The notes under the pieces are model-generated. The model was given only the letters and a program-made list of their open reading frames with translations, was not told where the DNA came from and did not search any database. Positions 25,487 to 39,831 of a stretch of 64,000 nt of DNA are shown one piece after another. Both the position numbers and the translations under genes were made by a program. Positions within the stretch are counted from its first letter, which is position 1. Each line of letters opens with the position of its first letter. Origin of the DNA: Labilithrix sp. (lineage in GTDB: Bacteria > Myxococcota_A > Polyangia > Polyangiales > Polyangiaceae); the NCBI GenBank assembly GCA_019637195.1, contig JAHBWA010000009.1, positions 52,960 through 116,959 on the forward strand, given 5' to 3'.

Positions 25487-27016
25487 TTGAGCCACGGCCG
25501 CCGACGAGCTGACGAAGGCGCTCCTCCTCGAGGAGGCCGCCGGCGCCGCGTGCGCGATCGCCGAGGCGCTGCCCGCTTCGGTGAACGGCGGCGCGTTGCT
25601 GCACCCACGCTCGTCGACGCCGGCGCGACCAGCCTGACATCCCAGCTCGCGCGCCACTTCGCGCGGACCGAGTCGCCGTCTTCCGGCACGCCGCGTGCCG
25701 GTCCCCGAGCTCGTCGACCAGCCCTGCGGACTGGAAGCCTTGTGCCTGCCGTGCCGGTGCGGCGCGACGCGATCACCGGCACGGTCGACGTGGTCGTCGC
25801 CGACCCGTCCGATCCCCACCCCTCGCGCAGATCGTGCCCATTCCCGGCGCCGGTGCGCGTCGTCTGCGCCCCGGTCTCCGCGATCGAATGAGTTCCGGCG
25901 CTGCGATGGCGCCGCGCGGGCGCTCCTCCGCGGCCGATAGCCGCGACGAGCGGCGCGCGCGCCGCCGCGCGCTGCCGACGACGAGCTGTACGACTTCGCG
26001 TCCGCGAGGATCGCCCGGCGCCCCCACGAGCACGCCTCCCTCAGCGCCCCACGCTGCGTTCCGCGGCGCCGGAGCTGTCGGGCGCGATGCCGTCGGAGCG
26101 AGACCTTCCCGCAGCGACGCGGCGCTCGTCCTCGAGGCCGGCCCTGGCGCCCGCCCCGCCCCCGCCGCGTGCGCACGCGCCGCCGGGCACGCCTGGGCCA
26201 CATGATCGGCCTGACCGACGTGTGCCCGGGGACGGAGCTCGCGGAGCGGCTTACGGTCAAGATCCCGGATCCTGCTGACGCGCAAGACCTTCCACCCCCG
26301 GAGGATGAGCGGCACGCGGCCGCCCGCGTTCGTCGACCCGTCCACTGCAGGGCTCGGCGAGGGCTACGCTTCACACGACCGGGCTCCGTCGTCGAGCGCC
26401 CCGTCGCCGCCAGCTTCGGCGTCGCGCTGCTAACGGTGTGGACGCCCATGTCCGCTGCTGGCGGCCGGGCTCCCGCCGGCTCGTTCATCCCGGCCCTGCC
26501 GCTCCTGCGGGCGCGAGCGCGGCCACGGCCTACGCCCCGCAGCTGCTGGCGTTCCCCGAGATGCGCGGCATCCTCGCGGCGCTCCGCAACGCCGGCTCGC
26601 GCGACGAGTCCTCGAGTTGTCCTCACCGGCGCGCGCATGGTGGCGCTGAAGGTCGCGCCTTCGTGGTGAAGAAGGGCGGCTACCCGGCTGGGTCGGCACG
26701 CCGGAGCTCGCCGACCGCGGGGCGATCCCGCAGTCCAGGGCTCATCCTGCCGAGGTACACAGCATCTCTGACTGCGCCGTGCGCGTGACATCTACCTCGG
26801 CCCCGTCCGCTACGACGAGGTCCACGCGCCGCCCTTCCCGTGTCCTGAAGAACCCTGTAGCCGGCGATGTCGCCGCGGTCCCGATCCGGTGAGCGGAAAG
26901 ACCGCGGCACGTCATCCTCGCCGACGAGCGGACACGATGACGGGCACACGCCCTCGAGGAGCTCGCGAGCGCCGCGGGCGAGGCCTTTCGCGCGGATCGT
27001 CCGAACGCGCCGCTGA
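25487..27016 (+). pseudogene. Frameshifted gene of a myxobacterial GspE-N/GAF-like family
   Basis: No single frame is open, but pieces in all three frames line up in order as one ~510-residue protein. They read ADELTKALLLEEAAG (frame of 25497), LVDAGATS...LARHFARTESP (25610), VPVPELVDQP (25695) and VPVRRDAITGTVDVVVADPS (25751). APVRVVCAPVSAIE follows to 25891, then ILAALRNAGSRDE (~26573), FVVKKGGY (~26662), DIYLGPVRYDEVHAP (~26789), DVAAVPIR and HVILADER, and finally LEELASAAGEAF with an end at 27016. The N-terminal half matches the GspE N-terminal (MshEN-like) domain and the C-terminal half a GAF-like domain, as in a family I know from myxobacteria. At least ten frame changes are needed. See the finding on decay versus sequence error. 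Confidence 0.75.
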
Positions 27017-27196
27017 CCGCGAGGGCGCGCGAGCTGCCCGCCTCAGCCATCCTGGCGGTGGAGGCCGATGGCGTTCGTCAGAGGCCGCGGACGCTGTCGC
27101 GCGGCTCTGGCGCGATGCACGCGGAGCGGCGGTCGGCACCGGCCCGACGAGGACCACGGCCTCCGTCGACGCGCTCCATCGAGCGCACGCTGGCGG

Positions 27197-27835
27197 TCAG
27201 AGACGGTTGCGTTGCGGTGTGGACGCGCAGGTACGACGGTCCGGGAGCATCGCCCGAGCGAGTTGAGCGACAGATCGACGTCGAGCCGCCTCTGGACGTG
27301 CACGAGCAGAGGCGGCCTCCGCCTCGAACGCGAACGCGTCGCGACCGCGAGGGAACACGATCGCGCGGCCGTGGCGCGCGGCGATGCGCACCTCGCGGAC
27401 GTCGCGCGACCTCGCCGGCGCGCGGGTGCTCGCCACGATCCGCTCGAGGCTCGCGCGGACACGGCGCTCCGTGAACGGCTTGAGGAGGTAGTCGACCACG
27501 CCGAGCTCGAAGGCGCGCATCGCGTGCTCGCTCGAGGCGGTCGTGAGGACGACGCGCGGAGGCGCCGCGTCACGCCCCGCCGCGAGCGAGCGCTCCTGCA
27601 GGGACGTGATCCAGGTCAAACCGGCCCGGGCCGGTTGGCGCTCGCCCGCGAGGTGGATATCGACGAACGCGACGTCGACGGCGGTGGGAGACGCCGCGAG
27701 CGCCTCGCTGGCAAGCGCAGTGCTCGAGACCGCCGCGACGACGTGCGCCAGCTTCGATCGCTCTACGAGCTGCACGAGGTAGTTGCGCGCCGGCCACTCG
27801 TCCTCCAGCACGAGCACGCCGAGCGACTCAGGCAT
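27197..27835 (-). CDS. LytTR-type response regulator with frameshifted C-terminus
   Basis: The receiver domain is intact (residues 1-125): VLEDE, phosphoacceptor Asp59 in FVDIHLAG, LTTASSEHAM and Lys119 in YLLKPF. A LytTR DNA-binding domain begins (VREVRIAARHGRAIVF, DAFAFEAEA), but the frame is lost near 27310. The expected continuation, VHVQRRLDVDLSLNSL then MLPD, YLRVH, HRN and finally LTNAIGLHRQDG, is readable in other frames down to a stop at 27043. The original gene therefore was 27043-27835, about 264 residues. Its start overlaps the end of the LytS-like kinase gene by 8 bp. As drawn, DNA binding would be lost. Confidence 0.8.
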   Translation of the reverse strand: MPESLGVLVLEDEWPARNYLVQLVERSKLAHVVAAVSSTALASEALAASPTAVDVAFVDIHLAGERQPARAGLTWITSLQERSLAAGRDAAPPRVVLTTASSEHAMRAFELGVVDYLLKPFTERRVRASLERIVASTRAPARSRDVREVRIAARHGRAIVFPRGRDAFAFEAEAASARARPEAARRRSVAQLARAMLPDRRTCASTPQRNRL

Positions 27836-28891
27836 GGGCGCACCGCAAGCTGGCGGGCAGGCGCACGCGCGCGACCGTCCGCGCGCCCTCCCGCACCAGC
27901 TCGAAGCCGCTCTCCCTCTCGCTCTCGAGCTGTAGGCGCCGCTTCACGATCGTGAGCCCTCGACCTCCGGCGCGTGGGGCTCCGAGCTCGGGGCCGTCGT
28001 CCTCGACCGTCAGGGTCAGCGTGCCCCCGTCGAGCGCCGCGCGAACGAGCAGGTGACCGCCGCCGCGGAGCGCGCCGTGCTTCACCGCGTTCTCCACCAG
28101 CGGCTGCAGGATGAGCGCCGGGCAGGTCAGCGCGAGCGTGTCGGGGTCCACCTCCCACGACGCGCGGAGCACGTCCGGATGGCGCAGCTCGTGGATCGTG
28201 ACGTAGCGCTTGAGCCACTCGATCTCGTCCTCGACCCGGTGCAGGACGTGGAACGCCGACGCCTCGCGGAAGAGATCGCCGAGCGCCGCCAGGAGCTCGC
28301 GCGCCTGCGGCGGATCGTCCTCGACGAGGCCCGCCACGGCGTTCAGCGAGTTCAAGACGAAGTGCGGCTCGAGGTGGGCCCGGAAGCGGAGCAGCTCCGC
28401 CTCACGCGAGACGCGCTCGAGCTCGTGGTTCCGCTCCTCGTGAGCGCGCGCGAAGACGGGCAAGAAGACGATCGCAGCGAGGAAGGTCGCGATCGCGACC
28501 GAATCGAAGAGCGCCGTGGCGAGCGCGTAGGTCAGCGTGCGGGGCTCCTCCGGACGCAGGAGCGAGAGCGACGCGTCCCAGCGCCCGACCTGGAGATCCA
28601 CCAGGTACGAGATCATCATCGCGGGCACGGTCGCCGCGAGCGACAGCGCGCTCGCGACCTTGAGCGAGAGCCCGCGCGCCCGCGCCGCCCGGTACACGAT
28701 CCAGATGGTGCCGAGCGCGAGCACGTAGAGGAGCGCGATCCAGAGCCCCTGGTAAGCCACCATGCGGGTGCTGAGGCTCGCGAACGCCCAGCGGACGAAC
28801 ACCGGGACGAACCAGACGACGTAGCCGATCGCGAACGCCTGCACGAGCGACCCACGCGAGAGTGCCGGGCTCGGGCTTCGCTCGTCACTGT

Positions 28892-28895
<4 letters not shown>
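27828..28895 (-). CDS. LytS-family sensor histidine kinase
   Basis: 355 residues. Four membrane helices (about 15-38, 47-70, 80-100 and 127-150) form the sensor part. The kinase is the His_kinase type: LRFRAHLEPHFVLNSLNA with His178, then PALILQPLVENAVKHG and an ATP-binding end VEDDGPELG...GGRGLTIVKRRL. This class pairs with LytTR regulators, as here. The GTG start overlaps the RND pump stop (GTGA) and the stop overlaps the regulator start, so it is co-transcribed with the efflux genes and probably senses a pump substrate or membrane state. Confidence 0.92.
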
Positions 28896-32013
<3,118 letters not shown>

Positions 32014-32017
<4 letters not shown>

Positions 32018-33438
32018 CGCGTCCCCCGGTCCGACGGCGTCGTGCGGCCGTCGACGAAGTCGACCTTCGCCATCGACAGCGCCTGCGCCACCGCCGCCAC
32101 GACGTGCTCGTTCTTGGCGCGCGCGAGGTCGGTCTCCGCGACGACGACGTTGAGCGGCAGCACCGTCCCGGCGTCGAGCTCGCCGCGTCGCGCCTTCGCG
32201 AGGGCGGTCGCGCGCTCGACGCGCTCGCGCGCTCGCTGGACGCGCGCGTGCGTCAGGTTCAGCGTGCCGACCGCGCCGGCCCGCTCCGCGTCGAGCCTCC
32301 GCTTCGCGTCGGCGAGCCGCGCGGCGAGGATCGCCTGCTCAGACCGCGCCTGCGTCGCCCGTGCGTTGCCCACCATGAGCTGCGAGAGCGACCACTCGAG
32401 CCGCACGCCCACCTCCCAGGTCGGGATGGCGACGAGGCGGTTCATTACGAACACGCGCGGGCTCGGAGCGCTGACGTCGCCCGCGGCGTAGGCCGCGAGC
32501 GTCGGCAGGCGGGCCAGCGAGGCGGCGTCGGAGCGCGCCTCGGCGGCCCTGCCCTGCGCCTCGATGCTCGCCAGGCGCGGCGGCGACGCGGCCGGCGCCG
32601 GCGGGCGCGGGGCCCGCTCACCTTGATCGAGCTCGGCCGCGACCTTCAGCCGCTGGCCGGCGAGGCTCGGCAGGAAGGCCCGCAGCGCCGCCTCGGCGGC
32701 GACGAGGTCCGCCTCTGCTGCGTGGCGGGTCATCACGGCGGCGTCGAGCGCGACCTCGAACTCGAGCACGTCGTTGTGCGCGACCGTCCCCGCGGCCTCG
32801 CGGTTGCGCTGATCGACCGCGTTCGACTCCGCCGCGCGGACGAGCTCCTCCGCGTTCTCGAGCGCGAGCGTCATGCTCCAGTACTGCAGGAACGCGACGC
32901 GCGCCTCGTAGGCGACCTGCGCCCTCGCGTTCACGACCTCGAGCTCGCGCGCCTCGGACTCCTTGCCCGCGGCGCGCGCGGCGGCGGCGAGGCCGAGGAA
33001 GGCGTCGGTGAGGGGCACCGACAGCTGCGCACGGACGCCGAGCTGATCGAGCAGCTGCGGGAACGTGAAGCCGTCGAAGCTGCGGTAGCGCGCGGGGATG
33101 CTGCTCAGGCGGGCGTAGCGCGCCGCGACGTTCACGTCGGGGATGCGCGCGCCCTGCGCGGCGTCGTAGGCGGCGTCCGCGGCGCGCTTCGCCTCGACGG
33201 CGGCCTGGACCGCGGGGTGGTCGGCGAGGGCGAGCGCGACGACGCGGCGCTCGTCGACGAGCGCCGCGGGGCGCGGATCGGGCGGCGGTGAGGCGCTCCC
33301 GGCGGCGCGCTCCGCGGCGGGCGACGCCGGCGCGCTCCCGACGGGCGACGCCGGCGCGCTCCCGGCGCGCTCCGCGGGCTCGGCGGCGGCGACACGCGCC
33401 GCCAAGAGGATGCTCACGGCGACGGCGACGCGGCGCAT
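32014..33438 (-). CDS. TolC-family outer-membrane efflux protein
   Basis: 474 residues. A signal peptide (MRRVAVAVSILLAARVAAAE) precedes a Pro/Ala/Ser-rich spacer with repeated GSAPASP units. Two OEP repeats follow. The first has LADHPAVQAAVEAKRAADAAY, YEARVAFLQYWSMTLALE and NREAAGTVAHNDVLEFEVAL; the second ends in GELDAGTVLPLNVVVAETDLARAKNE. This is the outer-membrane channel of the pump. The ATG at 33438 overlaps the adaptor stop (TGATG); a GTG one codon earlier is also possible. It sits between the adaptor and pump genes. Confidence 0.92.
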
Positions 33439-34643
33439 CACTTCGTCTCTCCCGGCTTCGCGGCGACCGCCTCGCCGAGACGGAAGTCGGGCTGGGGCGA
33501 CTTGACGAGGCGCTCGCCGCCCTTCAGGCCGCCTCGTACGAGGACACGGTCACCCTCGAACCGAGCCACGGAGAGGAGCCGCTCGCTCAGCCGCCCCTCG
33601 TCGACGACCCACGCGCGGAGCAGCCCCGCGGTGGACGTCGTGGACGACAGCGGGACGTCGACGAGCTCCTCGCTGCCGCCGACCTCGAGCCACGCCGTGT
33701 AGCGCGCGCCCGGGAGCAGCGCCGCCGTCCCCGCGTCGCCCGCCTCCCCCGCGTCGATCGTGGCCTCTACGAGGCGCGCGTTCGCCTCACCGACGAGGCC
33801 CGGCGTCGAGCGCACGACGCTGGCCGAGCGCATCGCTCCGTCCACGAGGATGGTGACCTTGCGCCCGAGCGCCACTTTGTCGGCGTCGAACTGCGGAACG
33901 TCGAAGCGGATGCGGAGCTCCGTCGGATCGATGACGCGCACCAACGGCGCGTTCGGCGCCGCGATCTGTCCGACCTCGACGAAGCGCTCCAGCACGACGC
34001 CGGCGAACGGCGCGCGGATGGCCTTGTCGCCGAGCGCCGCCTGGGCCTGGCCCGCGGTCGCCATCAGCTCCTTCAGGCGCCCGAACTCGGCCTGGGCGTC
34101 GGCGAGCGCCCCGTCGTACTGCGCCTTGGCGGACGCCTCGTTCGCGCGCGCTCGGGTCAGCTCTTGCTCGCTCAGCGAGCCCTGGGCGTGCAGCTTCTCG
34201 GCGCGGCGCGCGGCGTCGACGGCGATCTCGTAGGACGACTTGGCCGCCTGCGCGCTCGGCAGGTTCGCCGGATCCTTCGCGCCGCCGATGCGCGCAGCGG
34301 CCTGCGTCGCGCTCGCCGCCGCCGCCTGCGAGGCGAACGCGAGCTCGGTCGCGCCGAGCTTGACGAGCAGCGCGCCCGACTCCACCGTCTGCCCGACCTC
34401 GTACGCGTACGCATCGACGCGTCCGCCCCGCGTCGACGCGATGATCGCGTCGCGGGGCGCGACGATCGTCCCGACGTACGAGAGCGTCTTCGGCACGCTG
34501 CGCGCCTCGAGCACGATCGTCTCGGGCAGCGCGCGCGCCGCAGGCGGCGCGGTCCCCGCCGCGTCACGCTTGCAACCTGTCGTCGCGCACGTCGTCACCG
34601 CGCACGCGACGACGACGGCGCGGATCCCGCGCTCGAGCAACAT
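33438..34643 (-). CDS. RND efflux periplasmic adaptor lipoprotein (MFP/HlyD type)
   Basis: 401 residues. The lipoprotein signal ends in TTGC. The barrel-sandwich and lipoyl halves are present (RGGRVDAYAYEVGQTVESGALLVKLG and KAIRAPFAGVVLERFVEVGQIAAPNAPLVRV). A long helical hairpin lies between (SYEIAVDAARRAEKLHAQGSL) with the usual GSLSEQELTRARA turn. The C-terminal beta-barrel and membrane-proximal domains follow. It is the first gene of a five-gene operon (adaptor, TolC, pump, LytS, LytTR). The promoter must lie in the repeat-rich spacer upstream. Confidence 0.93.
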   Translation of the reverse strand: MLLERGIRAVVVACAVTTCATTGCKRDAAGTAPPAARALPETIVLEARSVPKTLSYVGTIVAPRDAIIASTRGGRVDAYAYEVGQTVESGALLVKLGATELAFASQAAAASATQAAARIGGAKDPANLPSAQAAKSSYEIAVDAARRAEKLHAQGSLSEQELTRARANEASAKAQYDGALADAQAEFGRLKELMATAGQAQAALGDKAIRAPFAGVVLERFVEVGQIAAPNAPLVRVIDPTELRIRFDVPQFDADKVALGRKVTILVDGAMRSASVVRSTPGLVGEANARLVEATIDAGEAGDAGTAALLPGARYTAWLEVGGSEELVDVPLSSTTSTAGLLRAWVVDEGRLSERLLSVARFEGDRVLVRGGLKGGERLVKSPQPDFRLGEAVAAKPGETK

Positions 34644-34943
34644 GCGCGCACGGTAGGAGGCGCCCGCGCGCGCCCGCGCCGGACGACGGACGACGCGGCG
34701 ATCGCCGGGGACGAGTCGCGGATCGGCGGCGACGAATCGGGCCGCGAAGGGCGCTCCGAGTAAGGAGCCGTAGGGCCGCGCGTCGGATACGCCCGCGCTT
34801 CGAAGCGCCCGCGCTTCGGATACGCCCGCGCTTCGAGGCGCCCGCGCGTCGGATACGCCCGCGCTTCGAAGCGTCCGCGCTTCGGATGCGCCCGCGCTTC
34901 GAGGCGCTCGGACCTCGCTTCGAAGCCGTTCGCGCGCCCCCGG
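34644..34943. other. 300-bp spacer holding a 33-bp minisatellite
   Basis: The half next to the efflux operon (34644-34780) should hold its promoter, but I see no clear -35/-10 pair. The other half is filled by the 33-bp repeats listed separately. No gene is seen. Confidence 0.6.
34783..34914. repeat. 33-bp tandem repeat, four copies
   Basis: Copies start at 34783, 34816, 34849 and 34882, each beginning tcggatacgcccgcgcttcg (tcggatgcg in the last). Each contains an inverted repeat around cgcttcgaagcg or its variant. The unit length is a multiple of three, and on the - strand one frame reads as an ASKRGRIRRAG-type 11-residue repeat, out of frame with uspA. There is no spacer diversity, so this is not a CRISPR array. 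Confidence 0.9.
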
Positions 34944-35501
34944 TCAGCGGTGACTCGCCGGCGCCTCCTCGATAGCTCGACCGTTCGACGCGGGCCGTCC
35001 GCTCGTCGGCGCAGTCGGCGCCTCTCGCGACGTGGCCGGGCTGACCTCCGCCTTCACGACGTCGTCCGCGTGCACCGCCAGGACCGGCACCGTCGCCGAG
35101 CGCACGACCTTCTCGGCGACGCTGCCGATCAGCGCCCGCGAGAGCCCCTTGCGCCCGTGGGTGCCGATCGCGATGAGCCCGGCGGAGACCTCCTCGGCGG
35201 TCTCGTTGACCATGTGGTACGCGTCGCCTTGCTTGATCATCCCGCGGATCACGACGCCGCAACCCTCACGCGCCTTGATCTGACGATCGAGCCCTACCTG
35301 CGCTCCCTCGAGGATGCGCGACGTCAGCTCCGCGGTGGCGATCATCGCGCCGTCCGGGAAGCCGACGATCGGGATCTCGAAGGCGTGCATCAGCACGATC
35401 TCGGAGCCGAACACCCTCGCATACGCGATCGCCGTGTCGAGCGCGGCCTCGGAGGGCTCGCCGAAGTCGGTGGGGACGAGGATGATCTTCGGAATCGGCA
35501 T
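34944..35501 (-). CDS. Universal stress protein (UspA family)
   Basis: 185 residues. A single Usp domain (about 1-145) has IILVPTDFGEPSEAALDTA at the start. The ATP-binding loop GTHGRKGLSRALIGS fits G-x2-G-x9-G-S, so this is an ATP-binding type. The C-terminal ~35 residues (SPATSREAPTAPTSGRP) are disordered. AGGAG lies 6 bases before the ATG at 35501 and fixes the start. It is divergent from the TerB-like gene. Usp proteins bind ATP and help survival under stress; the specific role is unknown. Confidence 0.92.
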   Translation of the reverse strand: MPIPKIILVPTDFGEPSEAALDTAIAYARVFGSEIVLMHAFEIPIVGFPDGAMIATAELTSRILEGAQVGLDRQIKAREGCGVVIRGMIKQGDAYHMVNETAEEVSAGLIAIGTHGRKGLSRALIGSVAEKVVRSATVPVLAVHADDVVKAEVSPATSREAPTAPTSGRPASNGRAIEEAPASHR

Positions 35502-35671
35502 GGGGGCTCCTGGGGTTCGACCGTTCTCCCGGAGATCGCAGCAAGCGACACGCCAGCGCGACCGGGTGGCCCCGGGTCGGCCGAAATCGGCGCGGGCCAG
35601 CGCCAGGCGCGGCAAACCCGCGGAAGCCGTGGCGGAGGACCGTGGCACGGGCGCTGCTGAGGCAGAACGTC

Positions 35672-36016
35672 ATGGTCACAGCCGCGCTCTCCTCCCGCGA
35701 TCGACGTCAGGTGCTCCGCTTCGCCGCCTCCTTCCTGTGGGCGGACCTGGAGGTCGCCGACGCCGAACGGCGCTTCCTCACCCAGCTCGCTCGCGAGCTC
35801 GACGTCGACGACGGCCCCCGCGCGGTCGCCGGCCTCCTCGCTTCGCCGCCGGTCCCCGAGGACGTCGATCCTACGAGCGTCCCGCCGGCGGTCGCCGACG
35901 TCGTCCGCCAGGCCGCGCTCCGCGCGATCGCCGCGGACGGCCGCGTGGAGCACGCCGAGATGACGATGTTCGAGCTGCTCGACGATCTGTTGCCGAGATC
36001 GTCGCCGCTCGCGTGA
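35672..36016 (+). CDS. TerB-like small helical protein
   Basis: 114 residues. The layout is that of TerB/DjlA-type domains: two related helical halves, with FAASFLWADLEVADAERRFL and later ALRAIAADGRVEHAEMTMFELL. The acidic AD-x-EVADAE and AADGRVEHAE motifs are the usual metal-binding sites. ATG at 35672 has TGAGG ~8 bases upstream; a GTG at 35642 is possible. It is alone on its strand, so a function in tellurite resistance should not be assumed. Confidence 0.75.
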   Translation: MVTAALSSRDRRQVLRFAASFLWADLEVADAERRFLTQLARELDVDDGPRAVAGLLASPPVPEDVDPTSVPPAVADVVRQAALRAIAADGRVEHAEMTMFELLDDLLPRSSPLA

Positions 36017-36040
36017 AGGCGCGCGCGGCTCGCCCTCCTC

Positions 36041-36117
36041 ACATCACGCGGCCCGGGGCGCGCGCGACATCACGCGGCCGGGGCGCGCACGACATCACGC
36101 GGCCGGGGCGCGCGCGG
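36041..36117. repeat. 25-26 bp tandem repeat, three copies
   Basis: acatcacgcggccggggcgc recurs at 36041 (with one extra c), 36067 and 36092. The block lies between the ends of the TerB-like gene and glgP. Confidence 0.85.
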
Positions 36118-36149
36118 CGACGACTCGCGCGCGCCTCTCGCGTCCGGGG

Positions 36150-38693
<2,544 letters not shown>

Positions 38694-38773
38694 GGAGGTC
38701 CCCAGCGTCTCGGATCCGGGCGCCGCTTTCAACCCCTGCCGTGTCTTCGTCCCCGCGCACGCCCAGGGTCGGG

Positions 38774-39766
38774 CTACGGCGCGGGCGCGGACGCCGGAGG
38801 CGACGACGGGAAGACGAGCACGAACGATCGCTCGCCCACGACGTACACGGTCGTCTGGTCTCGAGGTCGGCCGCTCGCCTGCTCGGCCTCGAACGACGCG
38901 TACCAGGGGAGCTTCTCCCAGACGGGCGTCTTCCTGACGTACTCGGGGACGATGAGATCGAGCTCCACGTAGCGGCCGCCCGTGAGCTGGTCGAGCTCGG
39001 GACCGAAGCTGTAGTCGCGCGTGGCCTCGGGCGGCGACAGATCGTTGTGGAGCGCGCCGCCGTAGGCGATGACCATCCTGGACGGCGCGCCGTCCGCCCG
39101 GTTGCGAGCGTCGAGCTGCGTGACCTTGGCCTGGGTGAGGCGCTTGACGAGCCCGAGCATGGCGCCGACGGCGTCGGCGCCCGCGTCCGCGAGCATCGCG
39201 AAGTCGTCGCAGGTCGGCCGGAGCAACCAGGGCGTCATCCCCGCCGCCTTCGCCTTGGTCCCGAGGGTGACGTACTCGTTCTGGTTCGTGTCCGCCTGGA
39301 CGTCGGTCACCGGCTTCTGCGCGCTCGCGACGGCCTTCACCTCCTTGATGCACTTCGGATCGGGAGCCCAGAGCTCGACGACGACGTCCGAGGCGCGCGG
39401 CGCGACGATCGGGAGGAGCGTCTCGGTGAAGCGCTTGGTCGACGAGGCGACGTGCTCGGTCCCGCGCTGGGCGTGCGCCTCGCCGATCGCGAGGACGCGC
39501 GGCTCGGTCGCGACGATCCAGCGGAACGCTTCCTCCGCGGTCGCGAAGCGGAAGCACGTCGGGCCCCCGGGGCTCGCGCACGCGGCGGCGCCCGGCGGAG
39601 CGGCGCCGGGCAGGGGCGCGGCCGGCGCGGCGCTCGAGGACTCGACGGCGCGCGCGGCCGACGGCGACGGGTCCTGGCTCGGCGGAGGCGTCCGCGAGCA
39701 GCCGAGCCCGAGGAGGGACGCGAGGATCGGCGACCGGAGCCGCGCGCAGAGGGTGGAGGGACGCAC
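38774..39766 (-). CDS. Lipoprotein with ChaN/Tiki-like (GExH) domain
   Basis: 330 residues. The signal MRPSTLCARLRSPILASLLG precedes lipobox LGC. A Ser/Pro/Ala linker leads to a domain starting ATAEEAFRWIVATEPRVLAIGEAHAQRG. The GEAHA motif near the start, the later VVVELWAPDPKC and RMVIAYGGALHND match the ChaN/Tiki/EreA superfamily, where a GExH site binds haem or metal. The start is a GTG at 39766. The promoter should lie between this gene and the divergent copper-fold gene, in 65 bp. Family membership is an inference from motif order. Confidence 0.68.
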   Translation of the reverse strand: MRPSTLCARLRSPILASLLGLGCSRTPPPSQDPSPSAARAVESSSAAPAAPLPGAAPPGAAACASPGGPTCFRFATAEEAFRWIVATEPRVLAIGEAHAQRGTEHVASSTKRFTETLLPIVAPRASDVVVELWAPDPKCIKEVKAVASAQKPVTDVQADTNQNEYVTLGTKAKAAGMTPWLLRPTCDDFAMLADAGADAVGAMLGLVKRLTQAKVTQLDARNRADGAPSRMVIAYGGALHNDLSPPEATRDYSFGPELDQLTGGRYVELDLIVPEYVRKTPVWEKLPWYASFEAEQASGRPRDQTTVYVVGERSFVLVFPSSPPASAPAP

Positions 39767-39831
39767 CGCGCCAATCTATCGACAGCCCGCCTCATAATGA
39801 AGCCCGGCTGGCCCCACTGACGCTCACGCCG

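Noticed and set aside
25487..25891. Short gene starting TTG at 25487 read as a real protein
   Set aside because: Its first part is in the wrong frame relative to the ADELTKALLLEEAAG text, and only its second half matches the GspE-N domain, so it is a fragment of the broken gene.
25202..26791. 529-codon open frame on the - strand over the frameshift island
   Set aside because: Composition is Arg/Pro/Ala-rich without motif. The + strand fragments match a known family in order, so the frame is by chance.
34783..34914. Possible CRISPR array
   Set aside because: The 33-bp units are contiguous with no unique spacers, and no cas genes are present.
35672..36016. Tellurite resistance function for the TerB-like gene
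   Set aside because: No other ter genes are near, and TerB-like domains are common in proteins with other roles.
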